DNA from: Planctomycetota bacterium
GTDB lineage: Bacteria; Planctomycetota; B15-G4; SIAN01
Assembly: GCA_009691715.1 (NCBI GenBank)
Contig: SIAN01000024.1
Span: 1 to 64,000 of the forward strand
DNA: 64,000 nt
Direction of reading: 5' to 3'
Each line of letters opens with the position of its first letter. The first letter of the stretch is position 1. Of this stretch, positions 1 through 8,588 are shown in pieces. The position numbers were made by a program, and so were the translations under genes. The notes below the pieces were generated by a model. The model ran no database searches, was not told the DNA's origin, and saw only the letters and a program-made list of their open reading frames with translations.

Positions 1-201
1 ATTCTTGAACAGCTCGTTGACCAGCCTGAAGTCGAGGCCGTCGATGCCGATCAGCAACACCTTGCGATCGCGCGGCTTCACATCCGCGAGTTGCGATTCG
101 CCGCAGGCTGCGAGTCCCGCGATGAGGGCAAGAGCGACGAGCGACGAGCCAGGACGGGTGAGACGCGTCGACGCGCGCCGCTGCGCTTCAGATCGGATCA
201 T
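1..201 (-). CDS. N-terminal part of a phosphodiesterase/sulfatase-like lipoprotein (runs off the window)
   Basis: The 67 visible residues begin at an ATG whose complement lies at 199-201. They form a lipoprotein signal peptide: a basic N-terminus, a hydrophobic LVALALIAGL stretch and an LAAC lipobox with the Cys near residue 33. After a short linker comes KVLLIGIDGLDFRLVNELF. This is the first beta strand and metal-binding Asp of the alkaline phosphatase superfamily (type I phosphodiesterase/nucleotide pyrophosphatase or sulfatase branch), in which this Asp binds one of the two catalytic metals. The rest of the enzyme is outside the window, so the substrate cannot be judged. The start lies only 23 nt from the start of the divergent gene at 225. 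Confidence 0.75.
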   Translation of the reverse strand, partial: MIRSEAQRRASTRLTRPGSSLVALALIAGLAACGESQLADVKPRDRKVLLIGIDGLDFRLVNELFKN

Positions 202-224
202 GGGCGGAGGATACACTGCGCCGG

Positions 225-2246
225 ATGCGGGTCGCGTCGAGTCGAGCATGTTCCATCGTCGTCGCGATCGGGCTCGCGGCTGCAGCCCGCGCGGTGGCGC
301 GAGACGCGGCCGACTGGATCGTGCTCGCAGGCTCTGGTGCCTTGGTCGCCGCGCTGGCGCTGTTCGCGCCGAGGCTTCCCGCGACCGTCCTGCGCGCGAC
401 TCCGTTCGTGGTCGCTGCGGCGGTGCTCGCGTCCTGCCTTGCGAATGGGCTGCCTGCGGCCGGCGGGTCCTCGCCGTTGCCGTGGTTCGCCCTCGCCGGC
501 GGCGCGGCACTGCTGCTCCTGATCCTCGACCGGATCAAGGGCAGTCGCGCGGCCGGCACGATTGGCACCGTGCTCGCAACGCTGCTCGCGCTGCTGAGCG
601 TCGTGTACCTGGCCTGGACCGGCAAGCGCCATGAGCTGCCAGGCATCGGCGCAGTCTGGTCGCTCGACGACGACATGATGATCACGCTTCGTTACGCGCA
701 GAACCTGGCGCGCGGTGATGGCCTGGTCTGGAATCCAGGCGAGCGGGTCGAGGGCATCACCAACCTGCTGTGGGCGCTGCTGCTGGCGCCGGTGCATGCG
801 CTGCTCGGGAGCACGCGCGCTGCTGCAGGCGCGATCGCGCTGAACGGAGCGCTGCTGGTCGCACTAGTTTTGGCGACGGCGCGGCTGGTGCGGCAGCTCG
901 GCGGTTCGCGGCTCGGCGCCGGGCTGGCAGCGATCGCGCTGGCGACGCATCAGGCGACGCTGCACTGGGCGGCAGCGGGCGGCGAGTCGGTCCTGCTGAC
1001 GCTGCTGTTGGTCGTGGTCGCGCAGGTCGCGCTCGCGTCTTCGATCGCGCCGCGCACGGCACTCTGCGCCGGCGTGCTCTCCGGCCTCGCCTGGTGCACG
1101 CGCCCGGACGCGATCGCCCTGCTGGCGCCGCTGCTCGGCTTGATCGCGTGGCGGCTGCGCGATCCGACGGCACCGTGGCGGGCGCCACTCCAATTCGCGG
1201 CCGCGGCGGCGGCGCTGCCGATCGCCGCGACCCTCTTTCGCTTGGCCTACTTCGGCAGCGCGCTGCCGAACACCTACTGGCTCAAGATGACGGGATGGGA
1301 CGGCCGCGACGCCGCTGGAGTGGCGTACGTGGGCAATGGCCTCGCCCATCACTTCGGCTTTGCCGCAGCGGCGCTGATCGGGACGCTGCTCCTTCGTTCG
1401 CGCGGTGCACTTGCCCTGATGTTCGCGGTGCTGCTGCACGCCGGCTACGTGATCCACGCGGGTGGCGACGAACTCCCCTTCGAGCGGTTCCTGCTGCCGG
1501 CGCTGCCGTTCGTCCTCGCGCTCGGATTCGCTGGCGCGACCGCACACGCAACCGCAAACGCTCGGACGGCGTCTGCCGACTCCGCGCCGGTCGCAGCCGT
1601 CGCCGCGACGCTGCTCCTCGCGCTCGGCACCAGCGGCGGAGGCTTCATGCCAGGCACCCGCGATCCGGCGCAGGAGCGCCGCTCGAAAGCGGAGCGCGCG
1701 AGCACGATGATCGGCCTGCTGCTGCGCGAGAACACGCTGCCCAACGCGCGGATCGCCCATTTCTGGGCTGGCTCCGCTGCCTATTTCTCCGAACGGCCGG
1801 GGCTCGACCTGCTCGGGAAGTGCGATCCGGTCATCGCGCGTCAACTGGCGAAGCCAGGGCTCAACAAGCCGGGCCACAACAAGTACGACTTCGCCTACGC
1901 CTTCTCCCGCGAGCCCGACGTCATCGTGGGCGGCGCAGGCGGCAACGCGACGCTCCAGATTCTGAGTGACACGTACGTCTCGCCGGAGAGCCCGCAGCAC
2001 GGCTATCTCGCATTCGCCCACCTCTACTCCGCGCGCGGTTTTCCCGAACTCTTCGGCCGCTGCTCGAAGGATCAAATCGGCACGCCCACTCGCATGCCGC
2101 AGCTCGTCGGCGGTGCCGGCACTCAGCTCGCGTTCGAGTGGGCTGAAGTCTCGCGCGCCTTCCATGCCGTTTTCGTGCGCCACGGTTCGACCCGCGCAAA
2201 ACCGCCCGCCGATTGGGTTCCTCCCCGCCCGAAGGATTCGCCATGA
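225..2246 (+). CDS. Polytopic GT-C-type membrane glycosyltransferase-like protein
   Basis: This 673-residue protein has about ten hydrophobic segments. A conserved-looking loop after the first segments (about residues 148-180) reads DDDMMITLRYAQNLARGDG and then NPGERVEGITN. It resembles the acidic luminal loop of polyprenyl-phosphate-dependent GT-C glycosyltransferases (ArnT/AftB-like), where the Asp residues bind metal or act as base. A second patch, FERFLLPALPFVLALG, is also common in this group. A sugar-transfer role at the cell envelope is inferred; the sugar is unknown. The stop codon TGA (2244-2246) overlaps the lgt start in an ATGA, so translational coupling is likely. Confidence 0.7.
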   Translation: MRVASSRACSIVVAIGLAAAARAVARDAADWIVLAGSGALVAALALFAPRLPATVLRATPFVVAAAVLASCLANGLPAAGGSSPLPWFALAGGAALLLLILDRIKGSRAAGTIGTVLATLLALLSVVYLAWTGKRHELPGIGAVWSLDDDMMITLRYAQNLARGDGLVWNPGERVEGITNLLWALLLAPVHALLGSTRAAAGAIALNGALLVALVLATARLVRQLGGSRLGAGLAAIALATHQATLHWAAAGGESVLLTLLLVVVAQVALASSIAPRTALCAGVLSGLAWCTRPDAIALLAPLLGLIAWRLRDPTAPWRAPLQFAAAAAALPIAATLFRLAYFGSALPNTYWLKMTGWDGRDAAGVAYVGNGLAHHFGFAAAALIGTLLLRSRGALALMFAVLLHAGYVIHAGGDELPFERFLLPALPFVLALGFAGATAHATANARTASADSAPVAAVAATLLLALGTSGGGFMPGTRDPAQERRSKAERASTMIGLLLRENTLPNARIAHFWAGSAAYFSERPGLDLLGKCDPVIARQLAKPGLNKPGHNKYDFAYAFSREPDVIVGGAGGNATLQILSDTYVSPESPQHGYLAFAHLYSARGFPELFGRCSKDQIGTPTRMPQLVGGAGTQLAFEWAEVSRAFHAVFVRHGSTRAKPPADWVPPRPKDSP

Positions 2247-3271
2247 GCCTGCTCGCGTTCCTGCAAGAGACGACCGCTGCGACTGCGCAGGCCGCGACGC
2301 AATGGTGGGAGCACGACCTCGAGCCTGACCTCGTGCGCATCCCGTTCTGGAAGATTGGCGCGATCCAGGACGGGATCCCGATCCGCTACTACTCACTCGC
2401 CTACCTGCTCGGGCTGGTGTTCGCGTGGTGGTTCCTGCGCAAGAAGGCGCGCGAGCGGACGATCGCGCTCGACGAGAACGGCGTCGCCGACCTCATCATC
2501 CCGTACGCGCTGCTCGGCGTGATGCTCGGTGGTCGGCTCGGGTACGTGCTCTTCTACGCCGTCGACGCGGAGACGGGTCGCTACGAGTGGCTCTCCGCAC
2601 CGTGGAAGATCTTCCAGATCTGGGAAGGCGGGATGGCGAGCCACGGCGGAATCCTGGGCGTGCTGGCCGCGATGTGGTGGTTCGCGAAGCGTCGCAAGGT
2701 CCCGTTGCTGCACCTGCTCGACCTCTGCTGCCTCACCGCGCCGATCGGTCTCTTCCTCGGCCGCGTGGCGAACTTCATCAACGGCGAGCTCTGGGGCCGC
2801 GTCGGCACGGTTTCGTGGGCGGTGGTCTTCCCGAAGGCGACGACGCCGGTGCCGGTCGACTTCCAGGTCGCCCATCCCGAACTGATCACGCTGTTCCAGC
2901 GCGGCCTCGCTCCGCGCCATCCCTCGCAGCTCTATGAGGCGCTCGGCGAGGGGCTGCTGCTCTTCCTGCTGCTGTTCGCGCTGCACAAGAAACTGCTGCC
3001 GCGGCCGGGCGCGCTGTCGGGGCTCTTCCTGTTGGTCTATTCAGTCGCGCGCATCATCTGCGAGCAGTTCCGCGAACCGGATCGACAGCTCGGATACGGA
3101 TGGCTGGGCATGACGCGCGGGCAGATCCTGAGCCTCGGCATGGTGATCGGAGGTCTGGTGCTGACGATCGTCGCCCTGCGGCGACCGCCCGTCGTGCTGG
3201 TGCCGCCGGAACCGCGCGAGCCGCCGACCGGCGGCGACGCACCACCCGGTGGAAAGCGGGTGGCGACGTAG
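2243..3271 (+). CDS. lgt: Prolipoprotein diacylglyceryl transferase
   Basis: Lgt transfers diacylglycerol from phosphatidylglycerol to the lipobox Cys of prolipoproteins at the cytoplasmic membrane. Family signatures are clear: RYYSLAYLLG near the N-terminus, GGMASHGG with the catalytic-region His, GRVANFINGELWGR with the essential Arg and Asn, HPSQLYEAL, and the C-terminal ARIICEQFREPD. Several membrane segments and a Pro-rich charged tail match the family. The ATG at 2243 (MSLLAFLQ) is preferred over the in-frame one at 2213 because it has a GAAGGA ribosome site at 2231-2236 and overlaps the upstream stop as ATGA. Lipoprotein substrates occur in the window, for example the genes at 1-201 and 21488. 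Confidence 0.95.
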   Translation: MSLLAFLQETTAATAQAATQWWEHDLEPDLVRIPFWKIGAIQDGIPIRYYSLAYLLGLVFAWWFLRKKARERTIALDENGVADLIIPYALLGVMLGGRLGYVLFYAVDAETGRYEWLSAPWKIFQIWEGGMASHGGILGVLAAMWWFAKRRKVPLLHLLDLCCLTAPIGLFLGRVANFINGELWGRVGTVSWAVVFPKATTPVPVDFQVAHPELITLFQRGLAPRHPSQLYEALGEGLLLFLLLFALHKKLLPRPGALSGLFLLVYSVARIICEQFREPDRQLGYGWLGMTRGQILSLGMVIGGLVLTIVALRRPPVVLVPPEPREPPTGGDAPPGGKRVAT

Positions 3272-3365
3272 AGTTCAGCAGCGACGATCGCGGCAAGCGG
3301 TGATTGCGGTAAACGGCCATCGCGACGGGAATCACCCGCGCGGGTCAATGAACAGGAGTGCTCCG

Positions 3366-4307
3366 ATGATTCGTGATTGGTTTGCGTCGTCCCTGGTTGC
3401 CGTCGCACTGCTTGGTTCGTCCGCTGGCGCGATCGGCACCGCGGGACACGGTGATGACGTCGTCGTCGTCCGTGAAAAGCTTGCGCAGGCCGGCGTGCAG
3501 GTGCTCCCGGTCGCGCAGGACTCGAACGAGCTGACGGTCAACTTCGCGATCCAGGCCGCGAAATCGGGCGACGCCGAAGTGGCGCTGCTCACGGCGCTCG
3601 AGGGCGTGCCGACCACCCCACCGACGGCGCAGGCGATGAAGATCGTCGAACTCGACCTCGGCGGCACGCAGATCACCGACGCGGCGCTCACCACGGTCGG
3701 CAAGCTCGCGGCGCTGCGTCGCCTCGTGCTGCGCCAGACCGGCGTGACCGATGCCGGCATGAAGGCGCTCACCGGACTCGCCGCCCTCGAATCGCTGAAC
3801 CTCTATGGCACCAAGGTGGGCGACGCCGGCCTCGCCTCACTCGCTGGCCTGAAGCAGTTGAAGCGCCTCTATCTCTGGCAGACCGCCGTGACCGACGAAG
3901 GTGTCGCGGCGCTGCAGAAGGCGCTCCCCCAGGTCAACGTCCAGCTCGGCGCCAAGCCGCCGCCGCCGCAGAGCTGCTGCGACCAGGCGAAAGCCGCTGG
4001 CAAGCCGTGCGACCACCCGTGCTGCGTCGCCGCGACGGCTGCCGGCCACCTCTGCTTCAAGTGCCACCCCGACCGCGCGCAGACCTGCTGCGAAAAGGCA
4101 GAGGCCGCGAGCAAGTCGTGCGAGCACCCTTGCTGCGTGGCGGCCGCCGCTGCCGGCACGACCTGCTTCAAGTGCAACCCGGCGCGCGCGGGGACCTGCT
4201 GCGAGAAGGCGCAGGCCGCCGGCAAGGAGTGCGAGCATCCATGCTGCGTCGAGGCCAAGAAAGCCGGCAAGGTCTGCGAGAAGTGCAACCCGCCAAAGAA
4301 AAGCTGA
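3366..4307 (+). CDS. Secreted leucine-rich repeat protein with a Cys/His-rich triple-repeat tail
   Basis: The protein has 313 residues. The ATG at 3366 follows AGGAG at 3354-3358 and starts a signal peptide (MIRDWFASSLVAVALLGSS). Residues about 80-190 are leucine-rich repeats of the LxLxGTxITDxGL type that is common in Planctomycetes. After a PPPP linker come three 37-residue repeats of pattern CC-x9-C-x-HPCC-x9-C-x2-C, each with seven Cys and one invariant His. Such spacing suggests metal binding or an extensively disulfide-bonded stalk; I do not recognise a named family. The LRR part is probably a protein-protein interaction module in the periplasm or at the surface. The gene lies 94 nt downstream of lgt on the same strand. 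Confidence 0.8.
   Translation: MIRDWFASSLVAVALLGSSAGAIGTAGHGDDVVVVREKLAQAGVQVLPVAQDSNELTVNFAIQAAKSGDAEVALLTALEGVPTTPPTAQAMKIVELDLGGTQITDAALTTVGKLAALRRLVLRQTGVTDAGMKALTGLAALESLNLYGTKVGDAGLASLAGLKQLKRLYLWQTAVTDEGVAALQKALPQVNVQLGAKPPPPQSCCDQAKAAGKPCDHPCCVAATAAGHLCFKCHPDRAQTCCEKAEAASKSCEHPCCVAAAAAGTTCFKCNPARAGTCCEKAQAAGKECEHPCCVEAKKAGKVCEKCNPPKKS
3975..4292 (+). repeat. Three 111-bp coding repeats (Cys/His-rich 37-residue unit)
   Basis: The units start at 3975, 4086 and 4197. Each encodes CC-x9-C-x-HPCC-x9-C-x2-C; all Cys and His positions are conserved while the residues between vary. The third unit lacks the last few linker residues before the KKS terminus. Confidence 0.85.
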
Positions 4308-4337
4308 ACGCGCGACGGGTCGCCGCCGCGGTTCCTC

Positions 4338-5138
4338 TTAACCCCCCACTGTGTCGAGTCGCTCTTTGACCGCAGCGAGCGCGTGCAGCTTTTGGTGCAG
4401 CAGCGCGCCGATGAAGGCGGTGCCCGCGACGTCGTAATGGCCCGCGGCAGCCGCCGGGCGGTGCAGGAAGAGCCGCGCGTGGTCGGCATCGGACAGGGCA
4501 CGGAACTCGGCGAGCAGGTCGATCCAGTCGGCGCCCACTGCCGCGGCCTTCGCGGCGAACTCGCTGCGCAGCGCGTCGATGGAGCCGCCCCCTCGCTCCG
4601 ACTCGATCGGCAAGTGGACGAACACGACGTGCGCACCGCGCTGCTGTGCGAGGGCGTCGAACTCAGTGATGAGCCGCAGCGTGAGCTGACTCATGCTCGC
4701 TTCGCGGTCGTCGGCGGCGCGGCTTGCGGCGTCGTCTTCAGCGAGGCGGCAGATGACCTTGCCGAGATAGAGCTCGCGCGCGAAGAACCCGGCCTGGCGC
4801 ACCGATCGCAGCACATGCGGGGACTTGATCACGGGAACGTTGCGGACCTCGAGTTCGTCGCCGGTGATGCCGAGCCAGGGCCGATCGGCGCCCCACGGCA
4901 TCGGGGTCACCATCCGGACCAGGTCCTCGGTGATGAACGCCACGATGACGAGGCGATGCTCGACACGCGCGCCATCGCGCCGGTAGCGCAACCAGGCCTG
5001 GTCCAAGCCGTAGCCGCCGACCCCGAAGTTCACGGTCTCGAGGCGCGGATCGAGCCGTTCCAGCTCGATCTCCCACGTCTCGTCGTCGGCGACGCCAGTG
5101 CCGAACGCGAAGGAGTCGCCGCAGACCACCGCGCGCAC
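4338..5138 (-). CDS. SGNH/GDSL-like hydrolase, N-terminus uncertain
   Basis: The 266-residue ORF opens with VVCGDSFAFGTGV (block I GDS, nucleophile Ser), continues with TVNFGVGGYGLDQ (block II Gly region), and has a late AGHYDVAGT segment in place of the usual DxxH end block. SGNH enzymes deacylate or modify carbohydrates and lipids; the substrate here is unknown. The called start is a GTG at 5138, but the same frame stays open to a stop at 5298-5300. That upstream part encodes ITIGPHGFRGGRP, a GFRG element typically found just before block I in this kind of protein. No ATG, GTG or TTG exists in the extension, so a frameshift or an unusual start is possible. Confidence 0.75.
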   Translation of the reverse strand: MRAVVCGDSFAFGTGVADDETWEIELERLDPRLETVNFGVGGYGLDQAWLRYRRDGARVEHRLVIVAFITEDLVRMVTPMPWGADRPWLGITGDELEVRNVPVIKSPHVLRSVRQAGFFARELYLGKVICRLAEDDAASRAADDREASMSQLTLRLITEFDALAQQRGAHVVFVHLPIESERGGGSIDALRSEFAAKAAAVGADWIDLLAEFRALSDADHARLFLHRPAAAAGHYDVAGTAFIGALLHQKLHALAAVKERLDTVGG

Positions 5139-5279
5139 CTTGCCCGCGGGTGCGTGGGGCTCGACCGGCCGCCCGCCGCGGAAGCCATGCGGCCCGATGG
5201 TGATCGCCCGATCCGGCCCGAGCGTGACGGTGTCGCGCTGGTCGCGGTGGCGGCGATCGGGCGGGCGGATCGCTGGTTC

Positions 5280-5777
5280 ATGCGTCTCGGGCGCGAGTCA
5301 CTCGAAACGCTGCTCGAAGCCGCTCCGTCGAAGCCTGTTTTGCTCCCGACAGCCGCAGTTGAAGTTCACGCGGATCCGGATCCGGAGCCGACGAGCCCGG
5401 ACCCCGCGGCCTATGTCGGGCAGAGTCGTGACCAGGTTCGTGCAGCGCTCGGCGATTCGATCGCGGTCGATCGTGCGAGCGAATACTGGACGCTCGCGGA
5501 CGGCACGACGCTGCGTTTCGTGTTCCGGGATGAGGTCGTCGTCGAGGTGCGCGCGGCCGAGGAAGCACTCCGCGATCAGCGAACGGGATCCAACTGCCCT
5601 CCGCGCGGGATGTCGTGGGAAGAAGTGCTCCGCGGGTGGGGATCGCCGAGCGAGTACTTGTCCGCGGCGTGGTCCTACAACGGCGACGACCAACTCGCCG
5701 GCATCCTCGTGCGATTCGAGCAGGGCCTCGTGTCCGAGGTCGTGATCGTGCTTCCGGCCGAGCGGGCAGCGCGATGA
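5280..5777 (+). CDS. Hypothetical protein, 165 residues
   Basis: I do not recognise this family. The ORF is divergent from the SGNH gene and starts at ATG 5280 (MRLGRESLETLL); an in-frame open stretch continues upstream and could hold an alternative GTG start with a short hydrophobic segment. It is a soluble alpha/beta-type sequence with the patch YVGQSRDQVRAALGD and a later GSPSEYLSAAWSYNGD, a SmpA/OmlA-like look in which a small domain repeats the G(x)SxxEVxxxLG theme. Its TGA stop overlaps the ATG at 5774 of the next reading frame as ATGA, indicating a coupled two-gene unit. Confidence 0.55.
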   Translation: MRLGRESLETLLEAAPSKPVLLPTAAVEVHADPDPEPTSPDPAAYVGQSRDQVRAALGDSIAVDRASEYWTLADGTTLRFVFRDEVVVEVRAAEEALRDQRTGSNCPPRGMSWEEVLRGWGSPSEYLSAAWSYNGDDQLAGILVRFEQGLVSEVVIVLPAERAAR

Positions 5778-6394
5778 TCGTCGCCGACCGGGATTGAGCC
5801 GCAGCCCTCGCGCGACTGAAGACGCTTCTCAAGCTCGCGTGCTCCGGCGAGTTGGCGGCCGGTTTCGCCTACCGCGGGCACTGGAAGTCGGTCGCGGCCG
5901 CCGACGAGGTCGCGCGAATCCGGCAGATCGAGGAGGAGGAGTGGCACCGTCGGACGCTCGTCGCGCAGATGCTCGCGGCGCTCGGCGAACGGCCGTCACG
6001 GCTGGCGGAAGCGCGCGCGTGGGTGACCGGGCGTGTCCTCGGACTGCTCTGCCACGTCTCCGGCTGGCTGCTGCCGATGTACGGCGCCGGGCGGTTGGAG
6101 AGCCGCAACGTCCGCGAGTACGAGTCGGCTGCGCGCGACGCGTTGATCGCGGGTCACGAGCCGTGGGTCGACTGCCTGCTCACCATGGCCGAGGTCGAAT
6201 GGGCGCACGAGTCGTACTTCCGCGAACGCGTACGCTCCCATCGGCTGGGTGCGCGGCTTCCACTGTGGCCGCAGCCGCCGCCGAAACCGGAGATCCGCGC
6301 CTCCTTCGAACGTGAGATGCGTCGCGCGCAGGCTCCGACGCCCGCCCGCTTGCCGCCGTCGCAGTTGGCTCCCGAGCGGTCAGCACCGACCTAA
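5774..6394 (+). CDS. Ferritin-like diiron (COQ7-type) protein interrupted by an in-frame TGA
   Basis: From ATG 5774 the frame reads MIVADRD and then a TGA at 5795-5797. It resumes in the same frame with ALARLKTLLKLACSGELAAG and stays open to 6394. The downstream part has a ferritin-like four-helix pattern: a first Glu in SGELAAGFAYRGHW, an ExxH in EEEEWHRR, and a second ExxHE in VEWAHESYF. These are the usual diiron ligands. The sequence after the stop contains essential helix-1 residues, so a TTG start at 5852 would lose them. CGA (Arg) to TGA is the simplest explanation. The role is unknown; relatives hydroxylate quinones or act as ferritin-like oxidases. Confidence 0.7.
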
Positions 6395-6420
6395 TGCGGT
6401 CGAGATGCGCGGAAAGCCGT

Positions 6421-8556
6421 TCACTCCCCGGCGGGCTTGCTCGGCGTGACGCCGATCTCACGGGTCAGTCGCTGCAGCGCCTCGGATGCCGGGAACCGGA
6501 TGCAGTAGCGCGAGCAAGCGGTGATCGCCTCGTCGCGCTGGCCGACCTTCAACAGCGCGCTCACGTAGGCGGCAGCGATCTCCGCGAGGTCGAGGAACTC
6601 CGCCGCACGCCGGAACCCCTCGAGGCCGCGCGGCGGCTCGCTGGTCCGGAACTCCTGCGCGTCGAGATAGCCCAGCCAACCCGCGATCTGGCGGGCCTGC
6701 AGTCGCGGCGACAGTTCGCGCGAATCGCCGTGTTCGAGCGCGCCCCGCGCCAACTGCTCGGCAAGCAGAAGATCCTCGCGCGCCTGGTTGAAGAACGGTG
6801 CCGCCGCCGCCTGATGCTCCTCCGCGCTCTTCGCAGAGCTCTGTTCCTGGTTCGCCAAACGCAGCAGCGTCTCGATCCCGATCAGTGCGCCCCACGGGCG
6901 TCGGCAGCGCAGCGCCACGACCTTCTCGAGTCGCGTGCGTGCCTGCGCGCGATCGCCGCGAACTGCCGCCGCATCGGCGAGGTCGGCCTCGATCGCGCCA
7001 ATCACCGACCGCGCGAACGGATCGAGTTCGTCGCGATCAAGCCCACGGATCACCGGCGCCGAATACGGCGCGCGCGGTTCGGCCGGAGTGCCCGACGACT
7101 TGAGCCGCCACAGCAGGCCGCGGCGTTCCATCTTGAACCGCTCCTGCGCGCCCGCCGATAGATCGGCGGTGAACAGCGGGCGCCGCGTCGCCGGCGCCGG
7201 CGTCCCGCTGCGCAGCGCATCGCGCTCGAGCACGAGGTCGGCCTCGCCTTTCAACTGCGCGCGCGACACGATCGACAGGTCCGGACGCTCGCCCTCGGCG
7301 AAATGGAGCTCGAACAGCGGGTAGAGCGCGACGTCGCCGGAGCCGATGTACTGCGCACCCTCCGGCAGTTCGGCCAGCAACGCCTGTCCGTAATCGTGGG
7401 CGAGCCAGGCGTCGCGTCGATCGCACGCCCGCCAGTTCATGGCCAGCAGCAGCGCCGGCAATGCCAACGCGACGCCGGCTCGCGCTGCCGGCCGCGCCAG
7501 CGCCGCCGCGTAGCGAGGCCACGCGCAGAGCGCGTCGAGCCCGAACGCGACCAGCAGCGCCAACGCCATCCAGCCGCCGGTCATGTAGCGCGAGTAGAGA
7601 AAGAGGTCCCACCACGCGCCATGCAACGCGAGCGGCAGCAGGTTGGCGGACCACGCCAGCAGCACCGCGCCGACCAGGACGCGCCGTCGCCCACGCCAGC
7701 ACGCGATCGCCCCCGCCAGCAGCAAGACCGACCCAAGCGGATTCCACTCGCGCACCACCTCGCCCAGGTGATGACGCACGATCGTCAGGTGATCGCTCGA
7801 GTCCTGCGCCCATTGCCGCGCGTGGTGCGCTTCACGACTGAGGTAGGACCGCAGTGCGCTCGGATCTTCGAGCTCGGCCGTCCGCGTGACGCCATCCGCG
7901 CCAGTCAAGGCGACGCGAAACTCGAGCGGCGGGTCGGCCGCGGCACGCCACGGAATCCAGCCGTAGAGCGCGAGTCCCGGCAACATCGCGAGCAGCGCCG
8001 CCGCCAGCACGCTCGGTCGCCGCAGCAGTTCGCGCCGGCGCGTCAGCAGCACCAGCAGCACCACCGGCACTTGCGCGACCACCATCGCGTGATTCGCGAG
8101 TCCGATCCCGAGCACCAACTGATGCGCCAGCAGCCACTTCGGCGCGCCGTCCGCGATCAGGCGTGCGACGCACCACCACATCACCGCACAGCAGAACGCC
8201 GCCAGCGGGTAGGTGCGCGCGACGGTCGCCTCGCCCCAGATCGGCGCGAGGCACGCGAACGCGAGCGCACCGCCCGCCGCCGGCCAACGCCCGCAGCCGA
8301 GCCGTCGCAGCGCACTCGCAAGCACTTGCGCCGCGCTCGCCGCGCAGAGCGCGCTGAACAAGTTCATCCGCCAGGCGACGCTGCCGAACGGACAGAGCAG
8401 CTCGAAGCCCTTGTTCAGCAGGATCCAGAGCGGATAGCCGGTCGGGTGCGGGATCCCGAGCACGTGCGCGGCGGCGATGAGCTCCCCGGAGTCGCCGACC
8501 CAGACCGCCGGGCAGAGCGTGAAGAAGTAGAGCGCGAAGGCGGCGGCGAAGACCAT
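6421..8556 (-). CDS. DUF2723 (TMEM260-like) membrane protein
   Basis: This 711-residue protein begins with ALYFFTLCPAVWVGDSGEL and then GIPHPTGYPLW, the diagnostic N-terminal motif of DUF2723. The family belongs to the GT-C fold; the human homologue TMEM260 is an O-mannosyltransferase. The acidic GDSGEL in the first periplasmic loop is the presumed catalytic or metal site. About eleven membrane spans fill residues 1-370, followed by a soluble C-terminal half with TPR-like helices (residues about 500-700). It lies 32 nt downstream of the cardiolipin synthase gene on the same strand, so probably in one transcript. Confidence 0.85.
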   Translation of the reverse strand: MVFAAAFALYFFTLCPAVWVGDSGELIAAAHVLGIPHPTGYPLWILLNKGFELLCPFGSVAWRMNLFSALCAASAAQVLASALRRLGCGRWPAAGGALAFACLAPIWGEATVARTYPLAAFCCAVMWWCVARLIADGAPKWLLAHQLVLGIGLANHAMVVAQVPVVLLVLLTRRRELLRRPSVLAAALLAMLPGLALYGWIPWRAAADPPLEFRVALTGADGVTRTAELEDPSALRSYLSREAHHARQWAQDSSDHLTIVRHHLGEVVREWNPLGSVLLLAGAIACWRGRRRVLVGAVLLAWSANLLPLALHGAWWDLFLYSRYMTGGWMALALLVAFGLDALCAWPRYAAALARPAARAGVALALPALLLAMNWRACDRRDAWLAHDYGQALLAELPEGAQYIGSGDVALYPLFELHFAEGERPDLSIVSRAQLKGEADLVLERDALRSGTPAPATRRPLFTADLSAGAQERFKMERRGLLWRLKSSGTPAEPRAPYSAPVIRGLDRDELDPFARSVIGAIEADLADAAAVRGDRAQARTRLEKVVALRCRRPWGALIGIETLLRLANQEQSSAKSAEEHQAAAAPFFNQAREDLLLAEQLARGALEHGDSRELSPRLQARQIAGWLGYLDAQEFRTSEPPRGLEGFRRAAEFLDLAEIAAAYVSALLKVGQRDEAITACSRYCIRFPASEALQRLTREIGVTPSKPAGE

Positions 8557-8588
8557 GGGCTGACCTTATCGGACGGCGCTGTCGACCG

